Below the pieces are notes generated by a model. The model was not told the DNA's origin. It did not search any database and worked only from the letters and a program-made list of their open reading frames with translations. The translations under genes were made by a program, and so were the position numbers. A stretch of 64,000 nt of DNA from Microvirga pudoricolor (GTDB lineage: Bacteria > Pseudomonadota > Alphaproteobacteria > Rhizobiales > Beijerinckiaceae). Positions 47,269 to 58,047 of this stretch are shown one piece after another (position 1 is the first letter of the stretch; every line of letters begins with the position of its first letter). The stretch covers positions 1 to 64,000 of the forward strand of contig NZ_JAFEMB010000007.1 of assembly GCF_016892705.1 (NCBI RefSeq). The letters are read 5' to 3'.

Positions 47269-48428
47269 CGGAACGTCTTTCTCGGATCGAAGGCGTCGCG
47301 CACGGCTTCTCCCGCGAAGATCAGCAGGCTCAGCATGAGGGCGATGACGAAGAAGCCCGTGAGGCCGAGCCACGGCGCCTGAAGGTTCGCCTTGCCCTGG
47401 GCCAGCAACTCGCCCAGCGAAGGCGATCCGGGCGGCAGTCCGAAGCCCAGGAAATCGAGGGACGTCAGGGTCGTGATCGAGCCGTTGAGGATGAACGGCA
47501 GGAAGGTGAGCGTCGCCACCATCGCGTTGGGCAGCAGGTGCTTGAACATGATGGTGCGGTTGGACAGGCCCAGGGCGCGGGCGGCGCGCACGTACTCGAA
47601 GTTGCGCGCCCTCAGAAATTCAGCGCGCACCACGCCCACCAGCGACACCCAGGAGAACAGCAGCAGGATGCCCAGGAGCACGAAGAAGCTCGGTGTGATG
47701 ATGGCCGAGATGATGATGAGGAGGTAGAGCGCCGGGATCGCGGTCCAGACCTCGATGAAGCGTTGGAACACGAGATCGACCCAGCCGCCGAAATACCCCT
47801 GCACCGCGCCTGCCAGCACGCCGACCACGGACGAGATTCCGGCCAGGATCAGGCCGAACAGCACCGAGATGCGAAAGCCGTAGATGAGGCGGGCCACCAC
47901 ATCGCGGCCTTGGTCGTCGGTGCCGAGCCAGTTCCATTCCAGCGCCGCACAGGTCGAGCCGCCGTTGCGCTCGGCCATGGGGCGGCACTGCTCGTCGGTG
48001 AGCATCCAGGTGGGCGGCGCGGGGGCGGGGACCGGCAGGTCGAGATTGTGGGTGTTGTAGGAGAAGCGGATCGGCGGCCAGAGGATCCAGCCGTTGTCCT
48101 GGATCTCTTTCGAAATGACGGGATCGCGGTAATCGGTCTGTGCCAGGAACCCGCCGAACTTTTCCTCCGGATAGTCCACGAAGACCGGCGCGAGCCATTC
48201 GCCCTTATAGGAGATGAGGATCGGCTTGTCGTTGGCGATGAACTCCGCGAACAGGCTGACCACGAACAGGACGATGAAGATCCAGAACGACCAGTAGCCG
48301 CGCCGGTTGGCCTTGAAGTTCTGGATGCGCCTGCGGTTGAGCGGCGAGATTCGAATGAGGCCCTCGCGGGGCAAGGGCGGGGCAACCGGCGATGCGGCGG
48401 GCGGGGCGACCGGGATGCTCTCGTTCAT
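47265..48428 (-). CDS. yejE: Peptide ABC transporter permease (YejE type)
   Basis: 387 residues, longer than normal DppC. It has the YejE-specific N-terminal segment (ISPLNRRRIQNFKANRRGYWSFWIF) and periplasmic loop (LISYKGEWLAPVFVDYPEEKFGGFLAQTDYRDPVI). These are followed by the common LGTDDQGRDVVARLIYGFR and EAA loop (FEYVRAARALGLSN). It pairs with YejB, encoded immediately upstream with a one-base gap. Confidence 0.93.
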
Positions 48429-48429
48429 C

Positions 48430-49533
48430 TCAGGCCTCCCGGGTCTCGAAATCGATCCGCGGGTCGATCCACGTATAGGTGAGGTCGGAGACGAGGTTCA
48501 CCACGAGGCCCACGAGGGAGAAGATGTAGAGGTTGGCGAACACCACCGGATAGTCGCGGTTCACGATGGACTCGAAGGACAGGAGCCCCAGGCCGTCGAG
48601 GGAGAAGATGGTTTCGATGAGGAGCGCCCCCGCGAAGAAGGCCCCGATGAAGGCGCCCGGGAAGCCCGCGATGACGATCAGCATGGCGTTTCGGAACACG
48701 TGGCCGTAGAGCACCTGGCTCTCGGACAGGCCCTTCATGCGGGCGGTGAGCACGTATTGCTTGCGGATCTCGTCCAGGAACGAGTTCTTGGTGAGCAGGG
48801 TCGAGGTCGCGAAGGCACCGAGCGCCATGGCGGTGATCGGCAGGGCGATATGCCAGAAATAGTCCACGATCTTGCCGAAGAGCGAGAGCTGGGCCCAGTT
48901 CTCGGAGGTGAGGCCGCGTAAGGGAAAGATCTGCCAGAACGACCCGCCCGCGAACAGCACGATGAGCAGGATCGCGAAGAGGAAGCCTGGGATCGCGTAG
49001 CCGACGATGACCACCGCCGACGTCCAGATGTCGAAGGACGATCCGTCCCGCACGGCCTTCTTGATGCCGAGAGGGATGGAGATCGCGTAGGAGAGCAGGG
49101 TCATCCACAGGCCTAGGCTGATCGAGACGGGCAGCTTCTCCTTGATCAGTTCCAACACCGAGACGTCACGGAAATAACTCTTGCCGAAATCGAAGCGGGC
49201 ATAATCCCACAGCATTTTCACGAAACGCTCCGGCGCCGGCTTGTCGAAGCCGAACTGGACCTCGAGCTGCTTGATGAAGGCGGGATCGAGGCCTTGCGCC
49301 CCCCGGTAGGGCGATGAGGATTCGGCCCCCATCCCGGCCTGAGGTCCACCGGACACGTCGCCGCCACCGCCGGAGATGCGCGAGGTCGCGCCCGAATCCT
49401 GGCCCTGGAGCTGGGCGATGACCCGCTCCACGGGTCCGCCGGGGGCGAATTGCACGATCACGAAGGAGATGAGCATGATGCCGAACAGGGTCGGGATCAT
49501 GAGGAGGATGCGGCGCGCGATATAGGCGAACAT
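48430..49533 (-). CDS. yejB: Peptide ABC transporter permease (YejB type)
   Basis: 367 residues. It starts [44 protein letters not shown], the YejB N-terminus, with the long periplasmic stretch containing [33 protein letters not shown], and ends with [27 protein letters not shown]. The [23 protein letters not shown] block is the ATPase-coupling EAA loop. It follows the binding-protein gene after 47 bp. Confidence 0.93.
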   Translation of the reverse strand: MFAYIARRILLMIPTLFGIMLISFVIVQFAPGGPVERVIAQLQGQDSGATSRISGGGGDVSGGPQAGMGAESSSPYRGAQGLDPAFIKQLEVQFGFDKPAPERFVKMLWDYARFDFGKSYFRDVSVLELIKEKLPVSISLGLWMTLLSYAISIPLGIKKAVRDGSSFDIWTSAVVIVGYAIPGFLFAILLIVLFAGGSFWQIFPLRGLTSENWAQLSLFGKIVDYFWHIALPITAMALGAFATSTLLTKNSFLDEIRKQYVLTARMKGLSESQVLYGHVFRNAMLIVIAGFPGAFIGAFFAGALLIETIFSLDGLGLLSFESIVNRDYPVVFANLYIFSLVGLVVNLVSDLTYTWIDPRIDFETREA

Positions 49534-49580
49534 CAGAGCATCGCGCCGGTGCGGTTTCGTCGTGAAAGAGCCGTCAAACC

Positions 49581-51440
49581 TTATCCTCGTCCGATCCGCT
49601 TCGCCTTCTCGGCATCATACCACCAGGTCGCCGGCGCGCCCGACCCGAAGCGCGGCTTCGTGTCGGGCCGGGAGAACTGATCCCAGGCGGCGATCCAGTT
49701 GCTGGGCTTGTACCACATGGGAACCCAATAATGCCCCGCGCGCAAGACGCGGTCGAGGGCACGGCAGGCGGTGGTGAGCTCCTGGCGGGTTTTCGCCGAG
49801 CCGATGACTTCCACGAGGGCGTCCACCGCAGGGCTGGCGATGCCCGCGACATTGTAGGAACCCGGAGCCTGGCCGGCAGCCGAGCCGTAGACGACCCGGA
49901 GGCTGTCCCCCGGCGTGGGCGAGCCCGAGAGCGCCCGGCTCGTCATGTCGAAATCGTAGGAATCCATGCGGGCCTGGTATTGGGCCGCGTCGACGATCCG
50001 GGAGGTCGCGTTGATGCCGAGCCGCTTCAGATTGGCCTGGAAGGGCTGCGTATGAGGCTGCAGGGAGGGTTGGAAGTCGAGGAACTCGATGGTGAACGGC
50101 GCGCCGCCCGGTAGCCTCAGCACGCCACCCTCGCGCTTGCAGCCGGCCTGGCGCAGGAGTTCGTCCGCGCGCCGCAGGAGGTTGCGGTCCTGGCCAGAGC
50201 CGTCGCTCACGGGGGGCGTGTAGGGCTCGCCGAACACCGAGGCCGGGACCTTGTCGCGGAACGGCTCCAGCAGGGCGAGCTCCTCCGGCGAGGGCTGGCC
50301 CGTCGCCTTGAGGTCCGAGTTCTCGAAATACGAGGTCAGCCGCTCGTAAGCTCCGAACATGATGGTCTTGTTGGTCCACTCGAAATCGAAGGCCAAGCCG
50401 ATGGCCTCGCGGATGCGCGGATCCTTGAAGGCATCCCGCCGGGTGTTGAAGTACCAGCCCTGGATGGGGGAGGGCGCGTCGTTCTCGATGGTCTCCTTGA
50501 CGACTTTCCCGTCGCGCACGGCCGGGAAGTCGTAACCCGTCGCCCAGATGCGGGACGTGTATTCCTCGTTGAACGTCAGCGTGCCGTTCTTGAACGCCTC
50601 GAAGGCTACGGTCCGGTCGCGGAAATACTCATAGCGGATCCGATCGAAATTGTTGACGCCCACGTTCACGGGCAGGTCCTTCGCCCAGTAATCGGCCACG
50701 CGCTCCAATTCGATGAATCGTCCCGGCTCGAAGCGCCCGACCTTGTAGGGACCCGACCCGAGTGGAGCCTGAAGCGTTGAGGCTTCGAAATCGCGGCCCT
50801 GCCAATAGGTGGCCGAGAAGATCGGCATGCCGGCGACCACGAGGTGCAGGTCGCGGCTGCGGCGCTCCGAGAACTGCACGCGGAGGATGTTGTCCGACTC
50901 GGCCTCCGCCGACGCCATCTCGGTGAGGAGCAGGCGCAAGGTCGGGTGGCCCTTCTCCTTCAGGACGTTCAGGGAATAGGCCGCGTCCTTGGCGGTCAGC
51001 TTGGAGCCGTCGTGGAAGCGCGCCGCCGGGTGGATGAGGAAGCGGTAGGTCAGCCGGTCGGGCGAGATCCGCACGCTCCTCGCCGCGAGGCCATAGAGCG
51101 CGTCGGGCTCGTCCCCGGAGCCCGCCATCAGGCTGTCGAAGGTGGACGGCATTCCGGCCGCGCCGTCGCCCTTCATCACATAGACGTGGAGCGTGTTGAA
51201 GGTGTCGAAGTTCTGGTTGCCGAGCGTGGACTTGATCTGGATCGCCAGTGTGCCGCCTTTCGGGGCGTTGGGGTTCACGTAGCCGAAATGCTTGAAATCG
51301 GCCGGGTATTTGAGGTCGCCGAAGCTCGACAGGCCGTAGGTTTCGGTCTCGCCCGGCGCCTGCGCGAGCGCGAAGCGCGGCAGGCCAGCGAGGCCTAGGG
51401 CGGCTCCGCCCGCAAGAAGGCTGCGTCGCGTGGTCGTCAT
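49581..51440 (-). CDS. yejA: Peptide-binding protein of the YejA type, copy 1
   Basis: 619 residues, SBP_bac_5 family, YejA branch ([29 protein letters not shown] at about 41-69 is its hallmark). The N-terminus [18 protein letters not shown] looks like a twin-arginine signal, unlike the Sec-type signal of the paralogue just upstream. It binds oligopeptides in the periplasm. Its start overlaps the end of the paralogue gene by four bases. The two proteins share the overall pattern but differ clearly in sequence, so the duplication is old. Confidence 0.92.
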   Translation of the reverse strand: MTTTRRSLLAGGAALGLAGLPRFALAQAPGETETYGLSSFGDLKYPADFKHFGYVNPNAPKGGTLAIQIKSTLGNQNFDTFNTLHVYVMKGDGAAGMPSTFDSLMAGSGDEPDALYGLAARSVRISPDRLTYRFLIHPAARFHDGSKLTAKDAAYSLNVLKEKGHPTLRLLLTEMASAEAESDNILRVQFSERRSRDLHLVVAGMPIFSATYWQGRDFEASTLQAPLGSGPYKVGRFEPGRFIELERVADYWAKDLPVNVGVNNFDRIRYEYFRDRTVAFEAFKNGTLTFNEEYTSRIWATGYDFPAVRDGKVVKETIENDAPSPIQGWYFNTRRDAFKDPRIREAIGLAFDFEWTNKTIMFGAYERLTSYFENSDLKATGQPSPEELALLEPFRDKVPASVFGEPYTPPVSDGSGQDRNLLRRADELLRQAGCKREGGVLRLPGGAPFTIEFLDFQPSLQPHTQPFQANLKRLGINATSRIVDAAQYQARMDSYDFDMTSRALSGSPTPGDSLRVVYGSAAGQAPGSYNVAGIASPAVDALVEVIGSAKTRQELTTACRALDRVLRAGHYWVPMWYKPSNWIAAWDQFSRPDTKPRFGSGAPATWWYDAEKAKRIGRG

Positions 51441-53305
51441 CGGGGCGCTCCGGTCTTGGCGGCCTTGGCGGCATCATACCACCAGATGGTCGGGAAGGCG
51501 GCGGCGCCGTAGCGCGGCATCGCCTGCGGATGGCTGAAGCGGTCCCAGCGGGCTGTGCGCTGCTTCAGGGTCGTCCATTGCGGCACCACGTAGTCGTGCG
51601 ACAGCAGGACCCGGTCGAGGGCCTTGCTGGCCGCCACGAGTTCGTCCCGGCTCTTGGCGTAGATCACCCGGTCGATCAGCGCATCCACCCCCGGATCGGC
51701 GATGCCGGCCAAGTTGCGGGAGCCCTCGCGCTTGGCCGATTCCGATCCCCAGAAGGCGCGCTGCTCGTTGCCCGGCGACAGGGTCTGCGGCCAGACGCCC
51801 GAGATCACGTCATAGTCGAAGGCGCGGGTGCGGTTCGTCATCTGCACGTCGTCGATAATGCGCACGGAGGTGACGATCCCGAGCCGGTCCAGGGAGGACT
51901 TGTAGGGCAGGAAGACCCGCTCCTCATTGGGCGAGTCGCCCAGCAATTCGAGCGTGAAGACCTCGCCCTTCGAGTTTACCCGCCGTCCGTCCTTGAGGGT
52001 CCAGCCGGCCTCGCGCAGCAGCTTGTCGGCCTCACGCAGGTTGTTGCGCACCGCTTCCGGCGAATCGCCCACGGGGTTCGTGTAAGGCGTGGTGAAGACC
52101 ACGGGCGGAACCTTGTCCCGCACGCTCTCGATGATCTCTTTCTCGAGCCCTTCCGGCAAGCCGGTGGAGGCGAGATCGAGGCCGTAGAAATAGCTCGACG
52201 GCCGCTCGTACTGGCCCGAGAAGATGGTGCGGTTGATCTCCTCGAACGGGAACGCCAGATTGAGGGCGCGGCGCACCCGCTGGTCCTGGAATTTCTCCCG
52301 GCGCAGGTTGAGCACGAAAGCCTGCATGCGGCCCACGGAGCGCTGGTCGAACTCCTCCAGCACCACCTTGCCCTCCTGCCGGGCCGGGAAGTTGTAGCCC
52401 GTCGCCCAGTTGCGGGCGCTGTTCTCGGAGCGAAAATCGAGACGGTCGCCCTTGAAGGCTTCGAGCAGGACCGTGGCATCCCGGTAATACTCGAAGCGGA
52501 TCTCGTCGAAATTGTTCTGGCCCACGTTCACGTTGAGGGTCTGGCCCCAGTAATCCTTCACGCGCTCGTAGGAAGCGGACCGGCCCGCATCGAAGGTCTT
52601 GATGCGGTAGGGGCCCGATCCGAGGGGCGGCTCGAGGGTGGTCTGCGTGATGTCGCGCTTGCGCCCGTCCGGCGCCGTGCCCTCCCACCAGTGCTTCGGC
52701 AGCACCATGAGCTGGCCCATGATCTGCGGCAGCTCCCGGTTGCCGGTCTGGTTGAAGGTGAACTTGACCTCACGGTCGCCCGTCTCCTCCGCCTTGGTCA
52801 CGTTCGCATAATAGAACGCGTACATCGGGCTGTTGGCCTTCAGGGTGTCGAACGAGAAGACCACGTCGTCCACCGTCACGGGTCGGCCGTCATGCCATTT
52901 GGCCTCCGGGCGCAGCCGGAAGGACACGGAGGAATAGTCCGCCGGATAGGCGAAGGTTTCCGCCAGAAGGCCGTAGGAGGCGCTGGGCTCGTCGAGGGAG
53001 CCGGTGGTCAGGGTCTCGAAGACGAGACCGATGCCCTGCTCGGGGGTGCCCTTCACGCCCGCCACCACGATGTTGAAGCTGTCGAAGGTGCCCTGGGCGC
53101 CGAGCCGCACGAGACCGCCCTTGGGGGCGTCGGGGTTGACGTAGTCGTAATGCTTGAAGCCGGCCGGGTATTTGGGCTCGTCGAGCAGGGCCGACCCATG
53201 GCGCCAGGGCCCGGCGGTCGCCTCCTGGGCCGATACGGGGAATGCGGCGAGGGAGGCGGCGGTGATGCAGGCGGCCGCGAGGCCCAGCAGGGAGGATCGG
53301 ATCAA
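51437..53305 (-). CDS. yejA: Peptide-binding protein of the YejA type, copy 2 (TTG start)
   Basis: 622 residues from the TTG at 53305, which has AGGAG 6 nt upstream and begins a clean Sec signal peptide (IRSSLLGLAAACITAASLAA, cleavage after VSA). In-frame ATGs at 53341 and 53398 have no ribosome binding site and would add Cys-rich sequence. The mature protein has KYPAGFKHYDYVNPDAPKGGLVRLG and AEWHDGRPVT-like YejA blocks (EAKWHDGRPVTVDDVVFSF). It is the first gene of the yej operon, following a terminator and thus with its own promoter. Confidence 0.88.
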   Translation of the reverse strand: MIRSSLLGLAAACITAASLAAFPVSAQEATAGPWRHGSALLDEPKYPAGFKHYDYVNPDAPKGGLVRLGAQGTFDSFNIVVAGVKGTPEQGIGLVFETLTTGSLDEPSASYGLLAETFAYPADYSSVSFRLRPEAKWHDGRPVTVDDVVFSFDTLKANSPMYAFYYANVTKAEETGDREVKFTFNQTGNRELPQIMGQLMVLPKHWWEGTAPDGRKRDITQTTLEPPLGSGPYRIKTFDAGRSASYERVKDYWGQTLNVNVGQNNFDEIRFEYYRDATVLLEAFKGDRLDFRSENSARNWATGYNFPARQEGKVVLEEFDQRSVGRMQAFVLNLRREKFQDQRVRRALNLAFPFEEINRTIFSGQYERPSSYFYGLDLASTGLPEGLEKEIIESVRDKVPPVVFTTPYTNPVGDSPEAVRNNLREADKLLREAGWTLKDGRRVNSKGEVFTLELLGDSPNEERVFLPYKSSLDRLGIVTSVRIIDDVQMTNRTRAFDYDVISGVWPQTLSPGNEQRAFWGSESAKREGSRNLAGIADPGVDALIDRVIYAKSRDELVAASKALDRVLLSHDYVVPQWTTLKQRTARWDRFSHPQAMPRYGAAAFPTIWWYDAAKAAKTGAPR

Positions 53306-53449
53306 AGGCGTCTCCTGACGGTGAGGCGTCTTGAAGGGCATGCACGGGACGAGGCAGGGCGTTTGGACCCCAAGCGTGCCGAACACAACGAAGTCCATTC
53401 GGTTCCTACATTTTTGTCCGGAACGGGGCGAGAGCAAGGGACCCTCGCC

Positions 53450-53481
53450 AAAACAAAAAGCCGGGCGCAAGGGCCCGGCTT
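53450..53481 (-). terminator. Rho-independent terminator of the cytochrome c gene
   Basis: On the minus strand a 9-bp perfect stem (AAGCCGGGC, 53481-53473, with GCCCGGCTT, 53466-53458) and a 6-nt loop are followed by TTTGTTTT. It lies 24 bp after the cytochrome stop and isolates the yej operon. Confidence 0.9.
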
Positions 53482-53504
53482 CAAGAATGCGAGAGCGAGC
53501 GCGG

Positions 53505-54044
53505 TTACTGCGCGGCCGGGAAGGCCACCGGGCTCTCGGAGAGGCTGCGCAGATAGGCTAGGATGTCGGCCCGCTCCTGCGGCTGGTTGACGCCCGCGAA
53601 GGCCATGATGGTGCCGGGAACGGCGCCCTTTGGGCTGTGGATGAACTTGTCGAGGTCCTCGTAGGACCAGTTGCCGCCCTTGCCCTTGAGAGCCGCCGAG
53701 TAGTTGAAGCCCTCGTGCGAGGCCACGGGACGGCCGACGATGCCGTAGAGGTCGGGACCGACCTTGTTGGGACCGCCCTTCTCGAAGCTGTGGCAGGCCT
53801 GGCATTTCTTGGCGGAAGACTGGCCCTTGGCGGCGTCGGCCTTGGCCAGGCGCACCGGCAGGGGCTCCTCGGGGGCGGCCGCGGCGGCACCAGCGGAGGC
53901 GGTCGCCTCCGGGGCAGGGAGATCGTATCCGAGAACCGCGGGCTTGTGAGGGGCGAAAAGACCGCCGGCAATGACGTTCACGCCGACCACGAAGAGAAGC
54001 GAACCGAAAACGGCGCCTGCAATCTTATTGGTCTCGATATTCAT
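53505..54044 (-). CDS. Membrane-anchored c-type cytochrome (CycM-like)
   Basis: 179 residues. An uncleaved N-terminal helix (9-30, GAVFGSLLFVVGVNVIAGGLF) anchors it in the inner membrane, followed by an Ala/Pro/Glu-rich linker (about 40-65) and a class I cytochrome c domain. The heme motif is CQACH (81-85) and the probable axial Met is Met147 in PGTIMAFAG. It matches the CycM/cytochrome c552 type that carries electrons from the bc1 complex to the aa3 oxidase in rhizobia. It is monocistronic, with its own terminator. Confidence 0.92.
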   Translation of the reverse strand: MNIETNKIAGAVFGSLLFVVGVNVIAGGLFAPHKPAVLGYDLPAPEATASAGAAAAAPEEPLPVRLAKADAAKGQSSAKKCQACHSFEKGGPNKVGPDLYGIVGRPVASHEGFNYSAALKGKGGNWSYEDLDKFIHSPKGAVPGTIMAFAGVNQPQERADILAYLRSLSESPVAFPAAQ

Positions 54045-54338
54045 GAAATAGGCTCTCCTCGCCTTCGGACGGCGGAACCAGCGCAGCGGAAGGGATGGGC
54101 ACGGCCAGGGACAGGAGACCCCCGCCCGCGCAACCGTGGCTGCTTAGCCATAGAGGAGGGGGTTTGACAATGGGGTTTCGCCTGTCTCTTGGTCGCAGCG
54201 TGGAATTTGAATGACTAAAATGTGGGGACGGTTCCATAAGGCCAGGTTCGAAGGACGACCGTCATCCGATGACAAACCGTCCATGACAAATGGTCCCGAC
54301 CTTGCTAAGGACCCGGCTTTCGTCACGCCATAACCCTC

Positions 54339-55082
54339 ATGTCCGATCCCATTGTCCTGATTCCGGCCCGCCTCGCGGCGCTTCGCCTCCCCAACAAGCC
54401 CCTCGCGGACATCGCCGGGACGCCCATGATCGTGCATGTCTGGCGCCGGGCGGTGGAGGCCGGGATCGGAACCGTGGCGGTGGCCACCGACGCGCCCGAG
54501 ATCGCCGAGGCGGTCGAGCGGGCGGGAGGCCGGGCCGTGATGACCCGGGCCGACCACGCTTCCGGGTCCGACCGCATCCACGAGGCTGTGGAAAAGCTCG
54601 ACCCGGACGGGCGCCACGATATCGTCGTGAACGTCCAGGGAGACTTTCCGACCATCGACCCGCGGGCGATCAGGGCAGCCATCTCGCCCTTGGAGGATAC
54701 CGCCGTCGACATCGCGACCCTCGTCTATCCCATCGAGCGAGAGGACGAGAAGGTGAACCCCAATGTCGTGAAGATGGTGGGCACCGAGCTGTCACCCGGC
54801 CGTTTCCGCGCCCTCTACTTCACCCGGGCCACGGCTCCGACCGGAGAGGGGCCGCTCTATCATCACATCGGGGTCTACGCCTATCGCCGCGCCGCCCTGC
54901 GCCGGTTCGTCGAGCTTCCGGCCTCGCCGTTGGAGCGGCGCGAGCGCCTGGAGCAGCTCAGGGCCGTGGAGGCCGGCATGCGCATCGACGCCGTCGTGGT
55001 CGACGACGTGCCCTTCGGCGTCGACACGCCCCAGCAGCTCGAGGAGGCGCGCGCCCTCATCGCCGCCCGGAGACAGCCATGA
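54339..55082 (+). CDS. kdsB: 3-deoxy-manno-octulosonate cytidylyltransferase
   Basis: 247 residues. It makes CMP-Kdo for lipopolysaccharide. [24 protein letters not shown] (8-31) is the nucleotide-binding signature, [15 protein letters not shown] and [13 protein letters not shown] are the CTP/Kdo-site blocks, and [13 protein letters not shown] the later core. The stop overlaps the pheA start (ATGA). Confidence 0.95.
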   Translation: MSDPIVLIPARLAALRLPNKPLADIAGTPMIVHVWRRAVEAGIGTVAVATDAPEIAEAVERAGGRAVMTRADHASGSDRIHEAVEKLDPDGRHDIVVNVQGDFPTIDPRAIRAAISPLEDTAVDIATLVYPIEREDEKVNPNVVKMVGTELSPGRFRALYFTRATAPTGEGPLYHHIGVYAYRRAALRRFVELPASPLERRERLEQLRAVEAGMRIDAVVVDDVPFGVDTPQQLEEARALIAARRQP

Positions 55083-55933
55083 CCAAGCTCATTTCGTTCC
55101 AGGGCGAGCCCGGGGCCAACTCCCACACGGCTTGCGACGAGGCCCGGCCGGGCTGGACGCCCCTGCCGTGCCCCACCTTCGAGGACGCCTTCGCGGCGAT
55201 CCAGGAGGGGCAGGCCGAGCTGGGCATGATCCCCATCGAGAACTCCATCGCGGGCCGGGTGGCGGACATCCACCACCTGCTGCCGACCTCCGGGCTCCAC
55301 ATCATCGGCGAGCACTTCCTGCCGATCCATTTCCAGCTCATGGCGATCCCCGAGGCGGATCTCGGCACCATCCGGAGCGTGCACAGTCACGTCCATGCGC
55401 TGGGCCAATGCCGCAAGATCATCCGCAAGCTCGGCCTCAAGGCCCATGTGGCGGGCGACACGGCGGGCTCGGCCCGCGAGGTCTCCGAGTGGAAGGATCC
55501 GAGCCGCGCGTCGCTCGCGCCCCGCATGGCCGCGCCCATCTACGGCCTCAAGATCCTGGCCGAGGACGTGGAGGACGAGGCCCACAACACGACCCGCTTC
55601 GTGATCCTGTCCAAGACGGTCCAGTGGGCTCCCCTCGGGTCCGGCCCCATGGTCACGAGCTTCGTGTTCCGGGTGCGCAACATCCCGGCGGCGCTCTACA
55701 AGGCGCTGGGGGGCTTCGCCACGAACGGCGTCAACATGACCAAGCTCGAAAGCTACATGCTGGAGGGCGACTTCACGGCCACGCAGTTCTACGCGGAGGT
55801 TGACGGACATCCCGAGGAGCCGGGTCTGCGCCGGGCGCTCGAGGAGCTGGAGTTCTTCTCCCGTGAGCTACGGATTCTCGGCGTCTATCCGGCCCACCCG
55901 TTCCGGGAACAGGTGCGGGAAGCCGCCGAGTGA
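55079..55933 (+). CDS. pheA: Prephenate dehydratase
   Basis: 284 residues, monofunctional. The catalytic PDT domain (4-185) has [28 protein letters not shown] and TRFVILSK (the TRF motif with its Thr at the active site). An ACT domain (about 200-275: [35 protein letters not shown]) gives feedback inhibition by phenylalanine. It converts prephenate to phenylpyruvate. It is coupled to kdsB upstream and to a GNAT gene downstream. Confidence 0.95.
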   Translation: MTKLISFQGEPGANSHTACDEARPGWTPLPCPTFEDAFAAIQEGQAELGMIPIENSIAGRVADIHHLLPTSGLHIIGEHFLPIHFQLMAIPEADLGTIRSVHSHVHALGQCRKIIRKLGLKAHVAGDTAGSAREVSEWKDPSRASLAPRMAAPIYGLKILAEDVEDEAHNTTRFVILSKTVQWAPLGSGPMVTSFVFRVRNIPAALYKALGGFATNGVNMTKLESYMLEGDFTATQFYAEVDGHPEEPGLRRALEELEFFSRELRILGVYPAHPFREQVREAAE

Positions 55934-56460
55934 TCCTGGTTCGCGACGCCGTAGAGGCGGACGTGGAGGGCGTTGCCCGCGCCCATGTCCGGGGCTGGCG
56001 GGAGACCTATGCGGAATTTCTGTCGCCCCCGGCGCTTCAGGGGCTGTCCGTGGAGGAGCGTGCCGCCCAATGGCGCGGGGCGTTTGCGCGGCCGGACCCG
56101 GAGGCGAAGGTCGTGGTGGCTGAGGCGGCGGATGGCGAAATCGTGGGCTTTGCCCGCGGCGGACCCTTGCGGGGCAAGGAGCCCATGCTCCTGGGCACCG
56201 AAACAGAACTCTATGCGATCTACCTCATCGACAAGGTCAAGCGGCAGGGTCTGGGCCGCCGTATGATGCGGGACGTGTTCAACCACCTGGCCACGCATGG
56301 CTTCGCTTCGGTGGGCCTGTGGGTCCTCAAGGAGAACGCGCCCGCCCGCCGCTTCTACGAGAGGCTCGGCGGGGTGGCCGGGCCGGAGCAATCCTTCGAC
56401 ATACGTGGCGATTGGGTGACGGAGATCGCCTACCGGTTCGAGCCGATCCCCGCCCTCTAG
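55930..56460 (+). CDS. GNAT family N-acetyltransferase
   Basis: 176 residues with the GNAT fold: [26 protein letters not shown] at the N-terminus, IYLIDKVKRQGLGRRMMRDVFNHL (acetyl-CoA pyrophosphate loop QGLGRR), and LWVLKENAPARRFYERLGG at the end. The substrate is unknown. A GTG start overlaps the pheA stop by four bases, and its end overlaps the convergent nudC by four bases. Confidence 0.88.
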   Translation: MILVRDAVEADVEGVARAHVRGWRETYAEFLSPPALQGLSVEERAAQWRGAFARPDPEAKVVVAEAADGEIVGFARGGPLRGKEPMLLGTETELYAIYLIDKVKRQGLGRRMMRDVFNHLATHGFASVGLWVLKENAPARRFYERLGGVAGPEQSFDIRGDWVTEIAYRFEPIPAL

Positions 56461-57353
56461 CCCTCCACCCACAGCCGCAGGAGGTGGTTGGCGATGGCGA
56501 TGGGATTGGGGGCCAGGAATTGCTCGTGCTCGCCCGCCAGCATCCGGCGCACGTCCTCCTTCGAGAACCAGCGCACGTCCTCCATCTCGGCCGCGTCCAT
56601 GGTGATCGCTTCCGACTCGGCCTCGCCGAGGCAGCCGATCATGATGGACGACGGGAACGGCCAGGGCTGGGAGGCGAGGTAGCGCACGGGCCCGACCCGG
56701 ATGCCGGCCTCCTCGAAGGTTTCCCGCCGCACCGCATCCTCCACGGTCTCGCCGGGCTCCAGGAATCCCGCCAGGCACGAATAGGTCCGCTCCGCGAAAT
56801 GGGCGCCGCGCCCCAGGAGGCATTGGTCTCCCCGGGCGATCAGCATGATGACCACCGGGTCGGTGCGAGGGAAGTGCTGCGTGCCGCAGGCCGGGCAATC
56901 GCGCCGGTAGCCCGCCTGGCTGGCCTGGGTCGGGTTCCCGCAATTGGCGCAGAAGCGGTGCCGCGCATGCCAGCCCAGCAGGGACTTGGCGGTGGCGAGC
57001 AGCCCCAGCTCTTCTTCCGGCACGAGGCCCTTCGTAGCCACGGACCGCAGGTCGGCGGTGATGAAGTCCGGATCGTTCTCGAACAACGCGGCCGCCTCGG
57101 GGGCCGCGAGCGCGGCGATCACGGGCCGGTCATCGATGGTGCCGAGCAGCACCTGCTCCCGGGGGCCGCCCGCCCGGTCCAGGGCCGTGACCGGCAGGAG
57201 GCCGGTGCCGGGCTGCCCCGCCCGGAGAACCGGAACGTCGCCCGCCAACAGCACCAGGGCGGTGCGGGGGTCGCCCGCGTGGCGCGCCAGGGCTTCGGGG
57301 TCGCGCTCGGCGCTGTGCCGCACCGTCGGGTTGGTGATGTAGGCGATCGGCAT
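56457..57353 (-). CDS. nudC: NAD(H) pyrophosphatase
   Basis: 298 residues. The zinc ribbon (CANCG at about 134-138 and CPACG about 152-156) precedes the Nudix box GFLEPGETVEDAVRRETFEEAGI (about 196-218), and SQPWPFPSS is the NudC-specific motif after it. It hydrolyses NADH to NMNH and AMP and removes NAD caps from RNA. It lies 19 bp after the HIT gene on the same strand. Confidence 0.94.
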   Translation of the reverse strand: MPIAYITNPTVRHSAERDPEALARHAGDPRTALVLLAGDVPVLRAGQPGTGLLPVTALDRAGGPREQVLLGTIDDRPVIAALAAPEAAALFENDPDFITADLRSVATKGLVPEEELGLLATAKSLLGWHARHRFCANCGNPTQASQAGYRRDCPACGTQHFPRTDPVVIMLIARGDQCLLGRGAHFAERTYSCLAGFLEPGETVEDAVRRETFEEAGIRVGPVRYLASQPWPFPSSIMIGCLGEAESEAITMDAAEMEDVRWFSKEDVRRMLAGEHEQFLAPNPIAIANHLLRLWVEG

Positions 57354-57372
57354 GGTTTTGTCGGGTCTCGGT

Positions 57373-57801
57373 TCAATCGGCCAAGAAGAGGGCGGCGGCC
57401 CGCTCGATAAGGGCGGTCGCGGCGTGATCGGGGTAGGGATTGCGCGTGCCGTGGCCCCAGACGGGCCCCGGCCAGGCCGGATCCGAGCGGAAGCGGCCGA
57501 TCACGTGGATATGGAGCTGGGTGACGATGTTGCCCAGGGCTCCCACATTGACCTTGTCGGGCTTCGACAGGGTGAGCATCACGCGGGTGGCGACCCGGAT
57601 CTCCCGCATGGCCTGCGCGGCCTGCTCGTCGGACAGGTCCGTCAGCTCTCCGAGGCCGGGCAAGCGCGGAACGAGCACGAACCAGGGAAAGCGGGCGTCG
57701 TTCAGGAGCAACACGCTGCACAGGTCCAAGTCTCCCACCGGCAGGGTGTCGGCGGCGAGGCGGGGGTCGAGGGTGAATTCGGAAGGGGCGTGAGAAACCA
57801 T
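57373..57801 (-). CDS. HIT domain protein
   Basis: 142 residues. The active-site segment is TQLHIHVIGRFRSDPAWPGPVWG (95-117), in which Gln95 stands at the first of the three usual histidine positions and His97 and His99 are kept; this Q-L-H-I-H form is typical of one bacterial HIT subgroup. Relatives hydrolyse dinucleoside polyphosphates or adenylyl conjugates. It precedes nudC and is probably co-transcribed, which groups two nucleotide-hydrolysing proteins. Confidence 0.88.
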   Translation of the reverse strand: MVSHAPSEFTLDPRLAADTLPVGDLDLCSVLLLNDARFPWFVLVPRLPGLGELTDLSDEQAAQAMREIRVATRVMLTLSKPDKVNVGALGNIVTQLHIHVIGRFRSDPAWPGPVWGHGTRNPYPDHAATALIERAAALFLAD

Positions 57802-57876
57802 AGGCTCTCATTAACCGAGCTTGCGGCATCTTGCCTATCCCTCGGGGCCCCGGTTCGCGGGGGCGCGGCTTCCAAC

Positions 57877-57905
57877 TTGCGTTCCGGCGATGAAAACTCC
57901 ATATA
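57877..57905 (+). promoter_or_regulatory. Promoter of the SRP RNA gene
   Basis: TTGCGT at 57877-57882 and CATATA at 57900-57905 are 17 bp apart, and the RNA is expected to begin about 6 bp later at 57911. Confidence 0.5.
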
Positions 57906-57910
57906 GGCAC

Positions 57911-58006
57911 CGGGAGGTTGGCGAGGGACGTCTCACTCGCCAACCGGGTCAGATCCGGAAGGAAGCAGCCCTAACGAGACCGAACGGGTCTTCGTCCAGC
58001 CTCCCA
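57911..58006 (+). ncRNA. ffs: Signal recognition particle RNA, small bacterial type (4.5S-like)
   Basis: The strongly conserved apical loop GGTCAGATCCGGAAGGAAGC followed by AGCCCTAACGAG is at about 57947-57978. The ends GGGAGG (57912) and CCTCCC (58000-58005) pair to close the long hairpin. The RNA binds Ffh and directs membrane-protein translation to FtsY. The exact ends are estimated from the outer stem. Confidence 0.93.
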
Positions 58007-58047
58007 CCTCGCGCCTCTCCGCGAGCGCACCTTTCAAAGCCTTGCTC

